64,000 nucleotides of DNA from Dasypus novemcinctus. Its lineage: Eukaryota; Chordata; Mammalia; Cingulata; Dasypodidae. The notes beneath the pieces were generated by a model. It was not told where the DNA came from. It saw only the letters and a list, made by a program, of their open reading frames with translations, and did not search any database. Below are positions 1 through 11,000 of this stretch, one piece after another. Every line of letters begins with the position of its first letter. Positions within the stretch are counted from its first letter, which is position 1. The position numbers and the translations under genes were made by a program. The DNA lies in NCBI RefSeq assembly GCF_030445035.2, contig NC_080680.1, positions 112,184,228 to 112,248,227 on the forward strand, in the 5' to 3' direction.

Positions 1-276
1 TCTACCGAACAGCGGAGGCACCGAACGTGGCTGTGAACCAGCAGGCACTTTCCCGAATTAGAACCCTGGCTGCTGCAAAGCAATGGCAGAGCCCTGTTGT
101 TGACATGTCATTTGCTTTCTGCTGTTTTCTCTCCCTCTTTCCACAGAGCAATTGAATGCCAAACAGTTATTATAGCACAACAAGTACAGTCAGAGCCAAG
201 GGGATGATTACTGGCATTGTCCTGATTTTGATGTATTCTAAGATCCCAAAAGTGAAAGCAATAAATTGTAAAAGAT

Positions 277-680
277 TGTCTCAGTTTGCCAGGGCTGCTA
301 TGACAAACACCACAGACTGGATGGCTTAAACAACAGAAACGCCTCGTCTCTCAGTTTTGGAGACTAGAAGTCCTAAATCAAGGTCTCAGCAGGTTGTATC
401 TCCTCCAGTTTGTAGTGTTCTGGTGGTGGCACGTAGCAGTTAATCCCCACCTCCCCCACATGGCCATCTCTCTCCTTTGGCTTCCTCCAGTGGCTGCTTC
501 TTCCACAGAGAAATTTCCTTTGTTCGTAAGGCCCCCTGACCTATTGGATCAAGGCCCATCCTGATTCTCTTTGGCTTCATCTTAATTGGATCTTCAAAGA
601 TCCTATTTACAAATAAGTTCATATCCATAGGACTAGGGTTAGAACTTGAATGTGTCTTGTATGGTTCAATCCCCAACAAA
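277..680 (-). mobile_element. MLT1-type LTR (ERVL-MaLR), reversed
   Basis: An old solo LTR on the minus strand. The plus strand opens with the reversed 3' end of the MLT1 family (cagtttgccagggctgc, then actggatggcttaaacaac) and continues with the reversed 'disease of the middle' part (cagttttggagactagaag). It closes with reversed U3 motifs (cctatttacaaataag). No internal retroviral sequence lies beside it. Family recognition is from memory of the consensus; the subfamily is not resolved. Confidence 0.8.
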
Positions 681-954
681 GATCCTGTATAAAATATGGA
701 TTTGAAAAATCTTCACTTAAAGAATGTTTCCATTATATGTTATATTTCTGTCAAGCAAGAATGACATTTATTTGAACCTGGCAGATAGAACAGATAATTT
801 GGAAAAGCATGTGCATCTGGCATTAAGACATCATAATGGCATTAAAAACATTTATAAAGAAAAATTTGCCCAGAATTCTACTTCCCTGTAAAATAGTACT
901 TTCATTTTACCTGGTGTTCTGTCTCAATTTACATAGGTGTTTTTTTACACAAGT

Positions 955-1215
955 ATGTTCATAATATACATACACATTTTCAGCTATGAGCAGTTTCTAT
1001 GTTGCTGTAATGTACACATTTAAAATTTCTAATGATTGAGTACTGTTTTTTCTAGTGGACCTGCTATCATTTGCTTATTTCCCTGTAGTTAGATATTTAG
1101 ATTATTTCCAATTTTTGGTATCAAATCAATAATGTAGTGAGCCCTTTTTATTTTCATTAGAATTAAAAAGTAAAATTCCTCAGCACAAATTCCTAGGAGT
1201 GGGATAGCCAGGTGA
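955..1215 (+). mobile_element. Old L1 3' UTR fragment
   Basis: Matches the 3' UTR of old mammalian L1 (L1M/L1ME group) in order: a 'gttgctgtaatgtacac' segment, 'gattatttccaatttttgg', then 'caaattcctaggagtggga'. The same text pattern recurs at 61.1-61.8 kb. It has no ORF and is strongly diverged. Confidence 0.65.
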
Positions 1216-2194
1216 GCTGGAAAGGCCAGCACAATGAAAGAAGCTCTGGATTTATGGTTTTCTTACATATAACTTGATTTATACAATTCCATACCTCAAA
1301 GGATTTTAATGAGGATTAATGATGTGTCACGTGAGTAAACACTAGCACATAGGAAACACATATGAGTTAGTTTCAGCTGAAAGGGGATGGGCATTTTTAT
1401 TTTTCTTGATCCATATCATCAAGTTTCTTTCCAGCAAGTAGAATCTCCTGCAGCATACTGAGTAATATGCACATTTCAGGTAAACTCACTAGCATTGAAT
1501 TTTATGATCTTAAAGGTCAATCAAATAAACACAATATGTTATTAAAAGACACAAAGGGAAAATTTGAAGTGTGGAAAAGAAATGCTTAGACAGTAAAAAG
1601 TAAAAGAAAAATTATACAAGCAGGCAAAGCACAGCATGGTATGAAATGACTGAAATTAGAGAAAGAATCAAAGAGACAAAGGTGGGAGAGGTCAGTGGCC
1701 GAGGAAGGGAGTCAGGACTTTTCCACTGCACCTCCACCCATGGTGGCTGCACGGGCACATCCAGTCCTCCTCTTCCCTCTAGGCGGCAGCTCAGGCTTTC
1801 CCTCTGGGCCTTGGCAGATGCTCCCTGACTCAGTTTTCCTTCTGTCCCCTCCACCCTTGGAGAACAGATGTAAGGCTGGAAGGAACAATGCCCACATTGT
1901 GAGCTCTCCCCACCACACCCGCCCCCCATGCTCAGAACCTCCAGCTCGCTCCTCTGCCGACTCGGGCTCAGCCCTGCCTGACCCCTGGGGGCAGACAATG
2001 TCTTTTTATTCCCAGGCATTGTTTCTCTTCTCCTTGTAGGACAATCCATCTCCCCTTACAGAGCTGTCTTTGGCCCATCTCCATCTCAGGAAGGTGGGGC
2101 TCAGTCTGTACAGCTGGGTCATTGGCACCGGAAGCAGGGAGACCTGGTTGATGTGACCTGGGCCTCTCCCTTGTCCTCATGAGGCTTCAGAGGT
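1216..2194. other. No gene seen; weak MIR trace
   Basis: The stretch 1247-1355 resembles a worn plus-strand MIR (acataacttg-like core, then 'aggattaatgatgtgtcac'). The part 1640-2190 is moderately GC-rich and gives short overlapping frames on both strands, none recognisable. Nothing else is supported. Confidence 0.4.
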
Positions 2195-2634
2195 TGCTGT
2201 GCGTTGAATTGTGTGGCCCGCAAATGATACATTGAAGTCCTAACTCCCAGTACCTGTGAATGTGACCTTATTGGAAAAAGGGTCTTGGCAAATGTAATTA
2301 GTTAAAATGAGGTCATACTGGATTATGGTGGGCTCTAAATCCAATTAGACTGGTGTCATATAAGAGACAGAGGGACTCACAGAGACGCAAGGAGAATGCC
2401 ATGTGACGATGGAGGCAGAGATTGAAATGATGTGTCTAGAAGGCAAGGGAAAACAAGGACTGCTGGCAACCAGAAGCTAGAAGGGACTTCTCCTAGAGCC
2501 TTCAGAGAGAGCATTGCCCTGTGACACCTTGATTTCAGACTTCTCACCTCCAGAACCAAGAGAATAAATTTTATGTTGTTTGAAGCCACCCAGTTTTTGG
2601 TATTTTGTCATGGCAGCCCTAGGAAACTGATACA
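2195..2634 (+). mobile_element. MLT1-type LTR, plus strand
   Basis: A full-looking MLT1 LTR. It opens with 'tgctgtgcgttgaattgtgt', then 'cctaactcccagtacctg', 'ggtcatactggattatgg' and 'cacctccagaaccaagag'. A polyadenylation signal (gaataaattttatg) follows, and the end is 'ggcagccctaggaaactga'. These occur in consensus order, so it is a solo LTR with no internal region. Confidence 0.85.
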
Positions 2635-3488
2635 GTGGTCTTGACTGTGAACTGAAGGGGACAACTCTTGTGAGCCCCCAGCTCTAGAGCTGCTCTTCTA
2701 GAACCTCCACAGTCTCTACAGCAACAGTCCTTACTAAATACCCACACTGTGGGCTGAAGAAAATAGCCATCTCCGCGATAGGCAGTTGATTTAGAAATGT
2801 GGTACAAAAACATTCTGAGGTGGGAAGGAGAAGACATCTTCCACTTTAATGGCTCTCTGGAATCTGTAGATCCTATTTGCCCTGCCTCCCTCCTAGAGAA
2901 GGAATAAGACCAGATCTGTAAAGGAGGAAACTGGGGCCCCAGGAAGGGGAGAGTAAGTATGGGAGCTGGAACTTTGGAATCCAGGCTCTTGATCTCCTGG
3001 GCAAATTGTGTGCTTTCCAATTCACCATAGTGAGCCTAGTAAAGGGTGTGGGAATGGGGGGCACAGAAAACACCCAGAGCTGTTGAGCAAGAATCCCAGG
3101 GGATGAGCCTGTAGGGGCCTCTGCAGACAGGAGAATGGTCTTGGGAAGGACTATGGTATGGAAGCAATACAGGACTTTCAGTTTTCTTCTGAGTTCTGGT
3201 TTGCACCAGAACTCCTTTCCTGTTTCCTGTGATCCCCCCTCTTGCTGGGGTCCTTTGACTTCTAGATATTAGGAGTGAGATCTTCTAGGTCTGAGCTGAG
3301 CCTGCCCAGTGGCCCCTGGTGTGTGGGCTTCTCTAGGAAGCCAGGGCCTGAGGCAACGACTCAAAACTAGATTGTAGTGGCCAGTGGGTCCCAGGTCCTC
3401 TCTGATAGCCTGGGTTCTGGACCCTCAGTGTTTCTCCCTTTTAGGGCACCCCTGACCATTCATGAAGGGTGATCATTTAAAAAGGAAA
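2635..3488. other. Unassigned unique sequence
   Basis: No gene or clear repeat. Positions 2900-3010 weakly resemble a minus-strand MIR (gtaaaggaggaaactgggg). The minus strand carries two overlapping frames of 133 and 66 codons in different registers, with no known domain; I treat them as chance. Confidence 0.4.
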
Positions 3489-4150
3489 ATCTCCCTGCTC
3501 AATAATTTTCCATGGCTCCCCATTCCCTCAGGACAAGTCCAGTTCCTGCACGATGACATACAAATTTGTTTTCAGACCTGTATTGGCCCTTAGTCCACCA
3601 GTCTCCTCCCTGCTGCCCTTGACTCCCACCCCAACCCTATGCTTCCACCATAGAGAACATTATCAGGTTCCTAAACACAGCATGCTGTTGTTTTTTTTAA
3701 AGATTCATTTTATTTATTTATTTCTCCCTCCCTGCCACCCCCTTGTGTACACTCGCTGTACGCTTTCTGTGCACTCTCCATGTCTGCTCGTCTTCTCTTT
3801 AGGAGGCACTGGGAACTGAAACTGGGACCTCCCATTGGTAGGTGGGCGCCCAAATGCTTGAGCTGTATCTGCTTCCCTGCATGCTGTTTTCTACCTCTGT
3901 GCTTTTCTGCAACCTGGAATGTCTTTTCCCATCTTATTCACCAGTAGAACTTACTCATTATTTAAGACCCAGCCCCGACAAACCTTTCTTCCTCCGTGGA
4001 GCCTCCGGTGGCCCTCACTCTGTCTTTCCGCCAGCACCGACCCCTGGTACGGCATGGAGTGCTCTGCTTATATGTCTCTGTGCTTCTAGACCGAGAGCTC
4101 TTGGAGGGCAGGCGCCATGCCGGATCCATCTTGGCATCCTGGCTGTCGGA
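3489..4150 (+). mobile_element. L2 LINE 3' end, split by a SINE
   Basis: L2 3' sequence in two blocks, 3489-3689 and 3879-4150. The first has 'ttttccatggctccccatt' and 'ctcaggacaagtccag'. The second has 'caacctggaatgtcttttc' and ends with 'gagagctcttggagggcag', the usual L2 tail. The DAS SINE at 3690-3878 separates them, so the L2 is the older element. Confidence 0.8.
3690..3878 (-). mobile_element. DAS-type SINE (short copy), minus strand
   Basis: A tRNA-derived SINE whose A/T-rich tail is at the left and whose tRNA-like head is at the right. Reading the minus strand, the head carries an A-box-like 'gcttgagc'-complement region and a degraded B box, followed by the CT-rich body. It is flanked by a perfect 10-bp target duplication, gcatgctgtt, at 3680-3689 and 3879-3888. 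At about 190 bp it is shorter than the other copies and lacks the central body, so it is either an older subfamily or internally deleted. Confidence 0.85.
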
Positions 4151-4251
4151 AGGTGCTGAGCAATTGATCAAGGGGTTTTCTCTGGGCTTGTGGCACAGGG
4201 TGCCTCCTACTGGCCTCCAAGCTGTTTCCACACAGTAGCTAGAGAGATTTT

Positions 4252-4560
4252 TTTAAAAAATCATGGTAACCTATATATACATAACATAAAATTTACCATT
4301 GTCAAAACATTTTTAAGTGTACAATTCAGGGGTATTAGTTAATTTATAGTGTTGTGCCACCATCGTCACCTTCCATTACTAAAACTTTTCCTTTACCCCA
4401 AACATAAATTCTGCACCATTATGTGATCCCTCCACCTTCCCCAGCTCCTTGTATCCTTTAATCTGCTTTCTGGATTTGCCTATGGATTTGCTTATTCTAG
4501 ATACTTCGTATGAATGAATCATACAGTGTTTGTACTTTTGTGTTTCCGAGGTTCATCCCT
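4252..4560 (+). mobile_element. Old L1 3' UTR fragment
   Basis: Recognised by the ordered L1M 3' UTR phrases 'aaaatttaccattgtc', 'aagtgtacaattcagggg', 'gttgtgccaccatcgtcacc' and 'gaatcatacagtgtttgt'. A second piece of the same 3' UTR lies at 40335-40535. Confidence 0.8.
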
Positions 4561-4589
4561 GCTGAAACATTCCTTTAACTTCATTCCTT

Positions 4590-4860
4590 GTGGTGGCTGA
4601 CAAGATGATCTTTAAAAACCCAAATGGTGTCCATTTCGCTGAGCTGCTTGTAACCTCCCAGGGGCCTCCTGTTGCCTCTGGGATAAAATCCAAGTCATGG
4701 TGGCCCCTGATCCCTTCCAGCCTCGCAGCTCTTGTCACTGGAGCAAAATGTGTTCTTTTGTTCCTTAAAAGCTTTGTCACATCATTTTTTCTCCTTAGGA
4801 TGCTGCTCCTTCACTTTTGCCGGCTCTTTGTTGGCCTCCCTGGCCCATCTGTGAGCGTGT
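4590..4860 (+). mobile_element. L2 LINE fragment
   Basis: Contains the L2 3' motif series 'cccaggggcctcctgttgcc', 'tctgggataaaatccaag' and 'gcccctgatcccttccagc', in plus orientation. It directly abuts the L1 piece on its left. Confidence 0.7.
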
Positions 4861-5009
4861 GATTGCTGGTTGCCAAGGCTGACCCGTGTTCCCGTGACCT
4901 GCCCAGGTTCGTCCCCTTATAAAAGATGGAAATGTAAGAAGAAAAACAAAAATGTTCTGGGGCCTTGAGGATGAAGAGTAGAGGGGGAGAAAGAGAAAGA
5001 GTGCAGACA

Positions 5010-5222
5010 CTTACCAGGTAGACCTGGTTCAACTTCCAATCTGGCCATTTAACTGGTTTTGGGACCTTGGCAAATTCCTTAATCTGCCTCCGTCAGTGTC
5101 TTCATCTGTAAAGCAGGGTTCATAGTGGTTTTTATCGCCTTGCGTCATCATGGGTTCGAGTTAACATGTGTGATGCAGCTTACCATGGTGTCTGCCACAT
5201 GTTAGGCACTCCATTTTATTTA
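5010..5222 (+). mobile_element. MIR SINE
   Basis: Mammal-wide MIR in sense: 'acctggttcaacttccaatc', 'gggaccttggcaaattcc', 'cttcatctgtaaagcaggg' and the tail 'gccacatgttaggcactcc'. The order and spacing fit a nearly full-length copy. Confidence 0.8.
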
Positions 5223-5269
5223 TTACTGATTTGTCATATAACAGTTTATGAAAGTGTATAAACGGGCGT

Positions 5270-5442
5270 TTGTTCAGAATCCCTTCAGAATCTTTCCTTC
5301 CTCTCCCCTTCCTTTTTTTCTCTCTTTCCCTCCCTCTCTTTTATCCCCCTTGCTTGGTTTCTTTCTTTTCAAGCATTTAATAAACTTTATTGGGTGCCTG
5401 CTGTGTGCCAGGCAACATCCTGGAGCCTGGGAATAGATTTTG
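5270..5442. repeat. CT-rich tract with L2/L3-like end
   Basis: A pyrimidine-rich run (about 5270-5365) is followed by 'gggtgcctgctgtgtgccag', a phrase typical of the ends of old mammalian interspersed repeats. The family is not assigned. Confidence 0.45.
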
Positions 5443-7139
5443 GAGAGAAGAATGTGTGTTTTGTTGTCTTTTCCTGCCTATGTCCCCGAATGAACTTTGA
5501 ATTTGTCTATATGACTTAGCCTTAAATGACAGGCCCAGTGAATCTGGGGAGGTGGTGGTGGTGGGGGGGTGTGGACTGAAAAGGCGCTGGGATGTGTGCG
5601 CAACCCCCCACCCCCAGATGGTGGGCCTCCTCCCACTGCCCGGCAGGAAGTCTCGGCTTGTGATATGAAAATGCTCTTTCAACAGCACCAGCGTGGAAGC
5701 TCAGATGTTTGTAATAGTTGTTTAATTTTAGGAACAGGGATATATTTTGCCAAGTTGTGATCCTACCGGGCCTTCAAGCAGTCTGAATTTGGAATGAAAT
5801 CCAAACCATGAAGTCTGAACTCTTGAAACTAAAAAAAAAAAAAAGAGAAGCGATTTCCAGATTCAAAGCAAAAAAGCTTCACTTGGCTCCTGGGTGTCAA
5901 AGTGTTCATCCAAAAATAATATTCTGAAGGTTTCATTTAGAAAAAAATGAGAGACCCATGGGTGCAACTTTATTTGTAACTAAGAGAGAGAGGAGAGAGA
6001 AACGTAGAATGATCTCTTTTTCAGAGTGTTAAATGAACAGTTGTTTTGTGATATCAACTGTTCAGAGAAAATAAAATGCTTTGTTTTTCTGGCTAAGAAT
6101 GATCTTCTATGGTTAATGGACTTAAATGCTGTAAGTATCAGTTGCTTACATTTTAAATGTGGATTTCACAATTCTCTTCTCCCGAGTTGAAGAGACCTTA
6201 AAATGAGCTAGACCAAAGGCAAGCCGAGCTTGAGGCAGATTTGGTAGCGTTAAACAAGCTGGGATTATGAAGAATGGTTATGCTGATATAATATCTTCTG
6301 CCCATCCTTTGGTTCACAATTCAGATTTCAAATTCTCTGTCGAGCCTTCCTTAAGAGGTTGCTGCCTCTTCCCTGATCCGCCCCCACCCCGGACCTGCTG
6401 GTCGTAGCGCCTCTCAATCTGCTGCCTTCAGGACCCACACTGGGGGTCTGGCTCCACGCCTTGGCCCCTTAAGAAACCTAAAGCCTTTGGGAAGAGGGTG
6501 CTGGGTTGGGAGTTCTAATTAGTCTGAGGCTACAGGGTTTCCCCCGTGGACAGCACCCTCAGCCAGAGGGCTCTGAAGGGACCGAGAAGAGATCTGGACG
6601 CCGTGGAGGTCCAGGGAGAGATGACTGCCTAGGATGAGCACCTGGAGGTTCTAGAAGGAAGGAACCTGTCCTGGCGCATTAGACTCTGCTCAGCTGCCTC
6701 CTAGGTTAGCTAGTGAAGAAGAGAGGATAGGTGGTGGAGTTCCACGGTCTTGAACCACGGCTGTGGCAAGGCCTGGGGCCTCAGAAGGTCTAGTTGGGTG
6801 AAGGGGGCTGCCCAGCTAGGTGGGGGCCCTGAGCTTGTGGCTCAAGCTCTGTCATGGCTGCCCCAGTGGCTGGGCCCCTGAACCTACTTAGAGAGATCTG
6901 GAAGAAGCTTCTGGAGGAGTAGGAAATAAAACCCTGGGGGGCTTTATGAGCAGGCAGGTTTAGCCTGGGGCAAGAGAGAAGCTTATCCTCCCTGTCTTGG
7001 GCCTTTGGAGTCAAGAATCACAGTCAATTCTAAGCCAAGCCCTTCTGTCAAGTCAGCTCTCTCACTGAAAGGTTGGCTGAGGCTGAGGAGTGGAATGTAG
7101 GCCCCTCCGGCTAGGGAGTGTGTCTGCAGGAAAGGACCA
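5443..7139. other. Quiet non-repetitive block with inverted repeat
   Basis: No gene seen. The segment 5640-6190 is AT-rich and free of repeats I recognise. It contains a perfect 10-bp inverted repeat (6034-6043 / 6055-6064) and an A-tract (5830-5843). The segment 6330-7140 is G-rich without recognisable elements. Short frames on both strands lack domains. Confidence 0.4.
6034..6064. promoter_or_regulatory. Perfect inverted repeat with paired MYB-like sites
   Basis: Arms tgaacagttg and caactgttca are exact reverse complements around an 11-base spacer. Each arm contains CAACTG or its complement, the core recognised by MYB proteins. Function is not shown; it could be chance. Confidence 0.35.
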
Positions 7140-7595
7140 CTCCAGTGTGAGAGGTCTAGAGTAACGTCCAAATGTGGTCCACTCAGTTCACATAGAATGT
7201 GGATGAAGTGATGACATGTGACTTTTGAGGCTAGGCTTGAAGAGACGATAAAAATTCTGCCTGGCTCTCTTTCTTGGGATGCTTGTCCTGGTAATCCAAG
7301 CCACCATGTTGTAAGGAAGCCCAAGCCACAAGGAGAAGCCACACATAGGTGTTCTGGGTGATGACCCCTGCTCCGTCTCAACCAATAGCCAGCTTCAGCT
7401 CCGAGACATATAGTAAGTGAAACTTCTGATGGTTCCAACCCACAGCCTTCAACTCACCCCATTTGATGCTGAATGGAACAGAGAGGAACTGCTTCCTTCT
7501 TCCAAGCCATGCCCAATTGCACATTCCTGAATGAACTGTTACATTGTTTTGAGTCACAAAGTTTTGGGTAGTTAGATAGCAATGAGGAACTCGAA
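7140..7595 (+). mobile_element. Old LTR-like relic, plus strand
   Basis: The order of 'gtggatgaagtgatgac', 'tctttcttgggatgcttg', 'aagccaccatgttgtaagg', 'cacattcctgaatgaac' and 'cacaaagttttgggtagtt' fits an old LTR found across mammals. I cannot name the family with certainty. Confidence 0.55.
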
Positions 7596-7644
7596 TACCA
7601 AATCCTGTGTTTCCTTGGCTTCTTTCATTTCTTTGATACATTGG

Positions 7645-8000
7645 TTTGTTGACTTCTGTCCCCCATTGAGAATATCATGGGACACTCAAAATGTGGAATG
7701 TTATGCAGGCACTGAAAATGCTGTTTTTGAAGAATTTCTGATGATGCGAGAAATTGATCTTTTTATTATTGAATTTAAAACTGTAAGATAGGAACTATAT
7801 ATATAGTAAAAGCCCAATTTTGTTTTTAAAACATGTGCATAGGAAAAGAACTGGAAGGAAACACACCTGCATGATGTAGTGGGATTATAAGAGGTTTTTA
7901 AAATTTTCTTCTGTATAATTTCTTGTACATTTTCAAATTTCTATAATGAATATTTGGTATTTTTATAATCAGAAAAATGGTTATATTTTAAAAGATATTC
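7645..8000 (+). mobile_element. Old L1 3' UTR fragment
   Basis: Runs through the L1M 3' UTR in order: 'gtggaatgttatgcaggcac', 'gtaaaagcccaattttgttt', 'aaagaactggaaggaaacac', and the AT-rich end 'ttcaaatttctataatgaat'. It is diverged and non-coding. Confidence 0.7.
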
Positions 8001-8200
8001 TCCAAACTCTTTTTCTCACATTAAATGTGATACTTTTCATCCTTAATTTCCAGTTTCCAACTATGCCTAAGGAGACATTTCATATTCATTCCAGGAAACA
8101 GTTCCAACCAGATAGCAATAATTGAAGAGAAACTCATCTTTTAAAAAATAATATTGAATAAATGAGCTTTTAGTCAGACTGTGTAAAAGTCCTTTCAGCC

Positions 8201-8251
8201 CTCTCTTTCTTTCTTCTCTTTCCTCCTCTTTTTTTTTTTTTTTTTTTTTTA
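8201..8251. repeat. CT-rich run ending in a poly-T tract
   Basis: A pyrimidine run (tctttctttcttctc) leads into about 22 T residues. No SINE body or retrocopy can be recognised to its right, so it is scored as simple repeat. Confidence 0.7.
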
Positions 8252-8529
8252 TAAAAAAGCTTGACTCTAAACCATAATTCTTCCCATAGAGTGTCAAAGG
8301 TTTCTTGAAACCTCAGGCTCTCTGGAAGAGTTTCCTGGATCTGCCTTCTTGTCCTGCTCTGATGTCCATTTCCAAACTTATGATTTCTTGCTCTCTCAGG
8401 AGCAATAAATATCTTTGAGGAAGTATGTCTCTAAGAGGTACACACTATGCTAAATTAGCCTCCAGAGGAAAGCTTTCTTTCTGTTTCTGGGCAGCCCTAA
8501 TTCAACTTTGTAATCTGGGAGATAGTAAA

Positions 8530-8640
8530 TGCAATCCAAGAATGTTAGAGAATGTTAGATTTGGAAGAAACCCCTTAGATTATCTGGTTCTATCCTTTTC
8601 TTCCAAAGAGAAGGAAATCAACATCTAAGCGTTGAAAGGC
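8530..8640 (+). mobile_element. Possible old MIR/L3-type fragment
   Basis: The phrase 'gatttggaagaaacc' followed by 'ttagattatctggttc' resembles a dispersed mammalian repeat that recurs near 49330 and 27030. The family is uncertain. Confidence 0.35.
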
Positions 8641-8699
8641 ATTTCCAATATTATGTGACAAGAAAGACAAAACAACAACAAAACAAAACCCAGGGTCAG

Positions 8700-8850
8700 G
8701 GTCTGTGGAACCTGGAGGAAGAGGGAGACACTCCAGGTTCAGGCCTCTGCTCTGCCAGGTGACAGCTGGGGAAAGTTGGGCAAGCTACCTAAGTTCTCCA
8801 AGGCTCAGCTTGTAAAACAAGAAGCATAGTGGGCACCTGAAGGGACTGCT
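8700..8850 (+). mobile_element. MIR SINE
   Basis: Has MIR sense features: 'caggttcaggcctctgctc', 'gggcaagctacctaag', 'aaggctcagcttgtaaaac'. It is worn, with no clear tail. Confidence 0.6.
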
Positions 8851-9369
8851 ATGCTGTAAGAAATACCACGCTTCATTGTCCTTTTAGATGCTCAAAGAAA
8901 TGTTTATTGCTAAGTTTTATTTGAACACATACTTTCTTTAGAGGAATCAGATTTTCAGGGATCATTGATGCAGATAACTGCCCTTCCAAGAAACAAACGT
9001 AGTCATTTTCCAGGTCTACAGTTTTAAACACAAGTTAGCAAATATCTTTCCCACCCCAGATCACCACCTCCTCCACCTGTCCCTGCCCCCCAGTCTAACC
9101 AGTCCTCCCCACCCTTTGCCTCCCTGGCCCTTGGCACCCCAGGGCCAGACACCCCATTCTCCTCTCATTACTCACACTTAGCTTTACTTCTGTGCCCATC
9201 TTGCAAAAGAATTCCCTTCCTTCTTCTATATCTTCTGACACTTGTGAATCAACTCAGGGACATCTACCTCTTTTTATTTTATCCATAAATTAAAAGCTTT
9301 CCAAACCCTGGAAGACATGTATAAAGACACTTATTTTCAGGCCTCACTTGTGTGCAAGAAAATGAAAGC
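8851..9369. other. No feature recognised
   Basis: The stretch 9055-9180 is C-rich and could be a worn L2, but no diagnostic motif is present. No gene is seen. Confidence 0.35.
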
Positions 9370-9646
9370 CACATGTTTTTTAGTTTTGTCAGATAATAAT
9401 AAACATGACTGAAAATGAAATAACATTTTATAACCATCAGACTAGTAAGATGAAGACTCATAGAGTTCACTTTTGATAAGGGTGAGGGGAAGTGAGAATT
9501 ATTATAATATGCATACTCTTGGTGGAGGTCATTGTCAGTGTAGGTTTTTTGGAGAACATTTTGGTTGTATTTGTTAAAAATGTATTTATCTCTTATTTGG
9601 TTGTATTTGTTAAAAATGTATTTATCTCTTATTTGCATACATGCCG
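9370..9646 (+). mobile_element. Old L1 3'-end fragment
   Basis: Resembles the L1M segment that encodes and follows the ORF2 end: 'aaccatcagactagtaag', 'ggtgaggggaagtgag', 'tcttggtggaggtcattg', 'tttttggagaacattttgg'. It ends in the 36-bp tandem duplication. Confidence 0.55.
9561..9632. repeat. Perfect 36-bp tandem duplication
   Basis: Positions 9561-9596 and 9597-9632 are identical and adjacent (each starts ttggttgtatttg and ends tttatctcttat). The absence of any difference suggests a recent duplication inside otherwise worn L1 sequence. Confidence 0.95.
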
Positions 9647-10101
9647 TGATAGGTTATATTATGTAGCCCTTGTAGACATGTTCTTTATCTCAATCCTCGT
9701 TCCTATGGGTGTGGACCCAATGTAAATAGGACCTTTTGAAAACATTATTTTTATATTTTAAGGTGTGGCCCTAGTGAAGGAGGGTGGGTTGTAATCCAGT
9801 TTATTGGAGGCCTGATAAAGAGCCAGAGAAGTAGATTGTCAGGTGGAAATGGAAAGAGCAGATACAAGAAAGAAGAGGACATTGTCATGTGACCCGAGGC
9901 AGCGATGTGAGCCAAGGAGCCAAGGACAGCAGCACGCCAGCACAGAATACTGTAGTCTTTGGGGGAGAAAGCAAGCCTTACCAGTATCTTGATGTTGGAC
10001 TTCTGGCCTCTGAAACTGTGAGCCAGTAAGTAAAAGCTTGATGTTTAAACCAACCCATTGTGTGGTGTTTGTCATAGCAGCGACTGTAGAACTAAGACAC
10101 A
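9647..10101 (+). mobile_element. MaLR-like LTR, probably xenarthran
   Basis: A 455-bp unit opening tgataggttatattatg and closing 'gtagaactaagacaca'. It follows MaLR LTR layout: 'gtgtggacccaatg', 'ggtgtggccctagtgaagg', 'ttggacttctggcctctg', then 'ccattgtgtggtgtttgtc'. Flanking pentamers tgccg (9642-9646) and tgcag (10102-10106) could be a slightly decayed 5-bp target duplication. I do not recognise it as a shared eutherian subfamily. Confidence 0.65.
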
Positions 10102-11000
10102 TGCAGAGTCAAGTTCAATAATGTTCATGAAGGCATTCTTTTTATTTTACTTTATTTTATTTTTTAAAAATTTCTTTCCCCTTCCCCCCCCGCCCCCGAG
10201 TTGTCTGTTCTCTGTGTCTATTTGCTGCGTGTTCTTCTTTGTCCACTTCTGTTGTTGTCAGCAGCATGGGAATCTGTGTTTCTTTTTGTTGCATCATCTT
10301 GTTGTGTCAGCTCTCCGTGTGTGCGGCACCATTCCTGGGCAGGCTGCATTTTCTTTTATGCTGGGTGGCTCTTCTTATGGGGCACACTCCTTGTGCGTGG
10401 GGCTCCCCTATGCAGGGGACACCCCTGTGTGGCACGGCACTCCTTGCATGCATCAGCGCTGTGCATGGGCCAGCTCCACATGGGTCAAGGAGGCCCGGGG
10501 TTTGAACCGCGGACTTCCCATGTGGTAGACGGACGCCCTAACCACTGAGCCAAGTCTGCTTCCCAAGGCATTCTTTATAACATAAAAAATTAGTAGCATT
10601 TTAGTTAAATGAATTTGGTTCATACATTTTATGGACTTCAGTGAAGGAGTTAAAAAGAAAGATATGTGGTAGATCTGTATCTCTAAGACATGTGAAAAGA
10701 GTGAGTTGATGAATAGTATGTAAGGAATGAAACTATTGTTGATTGTAGATGCAATCAGCTGTAGATGCAATCACCTGAGTACAGATGCACATCCATCTAC
10801 GAAATACTTTCACAGTAATAATCAGCCCACTGCTTGCTTGACCAAAAAACTGGACACCATAACCTAGCCAAGCTGACACATGAAATTAACCGGCACTCAT
10901 TATATATTATATAATATGTAAATGTATAAAAAAAGATGTGGACATATACACTCAAATGGGGAAACAGTGGAAACAAATTTAGCAATTTAGAACAATACAC
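10102..11000 (+). mobile_element. Old L1 3' UTR, split by a DAS SINE
   Basis: Left piece 10102-10141 (aataatgttcatgaaggc) and right piece from 10565 (ggttcatacattttatgg, ggtagatctgtatctc) are contiguous in L1M 3' UTRs. The DAS SINE at 10142-10564 interrupts them. The right limit is uncertain. Confidence 0.6.
10142..10564 (-). mobile_element. DAS SINE, full length, minus strand
   Basis: About 423 bp. The right end reads, on the minus strand, as a tRNA-like head with A box (tggctcagtggttagg) and B box (ggttcaaacc); the left end is the T-rich tail in plus view. A 12-bp target duplication, aaggcattcttt, lies at 10130-10141 and 10565-10576. The body holds the long 'gttgtctgttctctgtg' segment and is complete, without the 44-base deletion seen in the 26.6 and 47.6 kb copies. 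Confidence 0.93.

Noticed and set aside
9561..9632. CRISPR-like direct repeats
   Set aside because: Two adjacent units without spacers in a vertebrate L1; a simple tandem duplication.
10453..10564. tRNA gene at the SINE head (A and B boxes)
   Set aside because: The B box and A box belong to the tRNA-derived head of the DAS SINE; the sequence does not fold as a complete tRNA and has flanking target duplications.
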